From NCBI GenBank assembly GCA_019693395.1, contig JAAMXP010006097.1:1-20901 (forward strand): DNA of 20,901 bases, read 5' to 3'. The stretch comes from Ettlia oleoabundans. Its lineage: Eukaryota > Chlorophyta > Chlorophyceae > Chlamydomonadales. A model generated the notes under the pieces. That model had not been told where the DNA came from. It worked only from the letters and a program-made list of their open reading frames with translations, and did no database searches. Each line of letters starts with the position of its first letter. Position 1 is the first letter of the stretch. The position numbers were made by a program, and so were the translations under genes. This document shows positions 19,852 through 20,901 of the stretch, one piece after another.

Positions 19852-20782
19852 TCAGCAGCCGTAGCCAAACACGCGTCGGATGCGGTCAAACACCTGCTGC
19901 CGCCACCCCGCCTCCGTCACACCCACCACGTCGTGATTGCCAAAGCGGTCCGCATCAGGGATACCCGTCTGCATCCAGAAAGGGGAAAATAGGCAAGGAG
20001 GAAAGTGAGCTGTGCCACCGGAGCAGGGTAAAAGTGATGTGGTTATCATGGGAGCAACCGGCCAGCACAGGCGGGGTGTGTCCACGGCAAGGACTGCAGC
20101 TGGAATCCAAGGGAGAAAACAAGGGGTCCGCAGCTCTGCCACCTAAGAAACAGTACAGAGCAGCGACTGGGGTTGCCTTGCGTTCAGTCCAAACGCAGCG
20201 CATGTCATGTGGGAGCCGAATCGCTAGCCAGCTTGCCTGCTTGAGCGTCACGAAGCACTCCCCCTTCTGCGGTTCATTAAAGGTGAGCTCCAGCCTCGAA
20301 AACAGGCCCTCCTCCCAGTTGCTGCAACACAGGTAAAGGTGTTAAAGCACACCGTACCGAGCAGGAAGCATGTAGTTGCCAGTTCTAGGTGTGGTAGCAC
20401 AGGGTACAGAACAGGCATCCAATAGGTGCCGGCAGTGGAAGGGCACAGCATCTCCTGCATCTCCTGACAGCAGGGCTCCCGCCACTGTGGCTGGCATCAC
20501 GCTCGGCACGACCCCAAGTCCCGCTACATGGCAGCGTGTTGATCAACCCACTCCAGGCATAACCACCCCTACCCTTTACGCCCAGTATCATCCAGCCGCC
20601 CCCTAAGCACCCACAATCACCCCATCGGAAATCAGTCTACCACCCCAGCGAATGAATTGAAGCATATGAGAGGCTGAGGGCTGCTCCCACCTGAACCGCC
20701 AGTCCAGCAGGAGCCGCCTGTTTGGCTGCACCTCCTTGTACACGCCCTGCACGCTGCCGCCAAACATGGAGAACCTGCCCCC
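19852..20782 (-). CDS. AHSA1-domain protein, Hsp90 ATPase activator homologue (C-terminal exons)
   Basis: Three minus-strand exons are seen: 20782-20691, 20321-20237 and 19968-19852 (stop TGA). Joined, they read GGRFSMFGGSVQGVYKEVQP, then RRLLLDWRFSNWEEGLFSRL, ECFVTLKQTGIPDADRFGNHD, and GWRQQVFDRIRRVFGYGC. This is the Aha1 C-terminal (AHSA1, START-like) pattern: a GGxFSxF..G, WRF.NW, LxxTG(V/I)P and a terminal W...F.RI...FGYG. Aha1 proteins bind Hsp90 and stimulate its ATPase in the cytosol. The first junction is GT-AG (AG|C); the second uses a GC donor (AAGCAG|gcaagc). Upstream exons, including any Aha1 N-terminal domain, lie past 20901; bases 20783-20901 look intronic. Proteins with only an AHSA1 domain also exist, so the full architecture is unknown. 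Confidence 0.86.
19969..20236 (-). other. GC-AG intron in the AHSA1-domain gene
   Basis: On the minus strand the exon ends CTCAAGCAG and the intron opens gcaagc, closing at ggatgcag. The spliced protein reads FVTLKQ|TGIPDADRF, matching the family's L-x-x-T-G-(V/I)-P block without a gap, which makes the GC donor well supported. Confidence 0.8.
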
Positions 20783-20901
20783 CTGCATGTCATGTGAGTC
20801 CAGTAACAAAAAGCAAAAGAAGAACTATGTTGAGGTGTGAATCTCAAGTGGTGCAAAGGAATGTGGTGGGGCAGCAACTGCGAAATTTAGCACGGTTTGA
20901 C

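Overview
This window looks like nuclear DNA of a green alga, probably a chlorophyte of the trebouxiophyte or Chlamydomonas type. Genes are split by many short introns, nearly all ending in CAG. Several genes have TGTAA, the usual chlorophyte poly(A) signal, 60-150 bases after the stop. Proteins carry long Ala/Gln-rich inserts, and a plant-like choline monooxygenase relative is present. There are no bacterial operons, phage genes or CRISPR arrays. Gene models were built by hand from splice-site phase and protein-family continuity.

Layout, left to right. 80-496 (+): last two exons of a type I isopentenyl-diphosphate isomerase. 497-1289: no gene seen. 1290-3779 (+) and 4419-5897 (+): two tandem paralogous F-box proteins sharing a C-terminal module with an invariant CPCGxC motif; the second copy lacks the distal F-box and the leucine-rich middle. 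6199-9412 (-): a ZC3H3-like protein with four tandem CCCH zinc fingers, convergent with the second F-box gene. 9413-10117: divergent intergenic region. 10118-11171 (+): a small unrecognised RGG-containing protein whose putative intron holds an exon-like block on the opposite strand. 11442-14669 (+): a complete ten-exon FAD polyamine oxidase with a signal peptide and a long (GCCT)n microsatellite in intron 3. 14670-15880: no convincing gene. 15941-about 16760 (+): an unrecognised ORF broken by one in-frame TAG, with A-rich codons unlike its neighbours, possibly mobile-element derived. 16805-19462 (+): a six-exon Rieske non-heme iron oxygenase of the choline monooxygenase family. 19852-20782 (-): the C-terminal exons of an AHSA1 (Hsp90 ATPase activator) domain protein.

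Most of these are unrelated housekeeping genes. The one pair with a possible metabolic link is polyamine oxidase next to the choline monooxygenase-like enzyme: their family products (aminoaldehydes and betaine aldehyde) are both classical substrates of ALDH10-type dehydrogenases. The most unexpected structural signal is a set of GC-AG introns. Two are well supported by continuous conserved protein across the junction, and two more are consistent in phase. No clearly new multi-gene system is evident.
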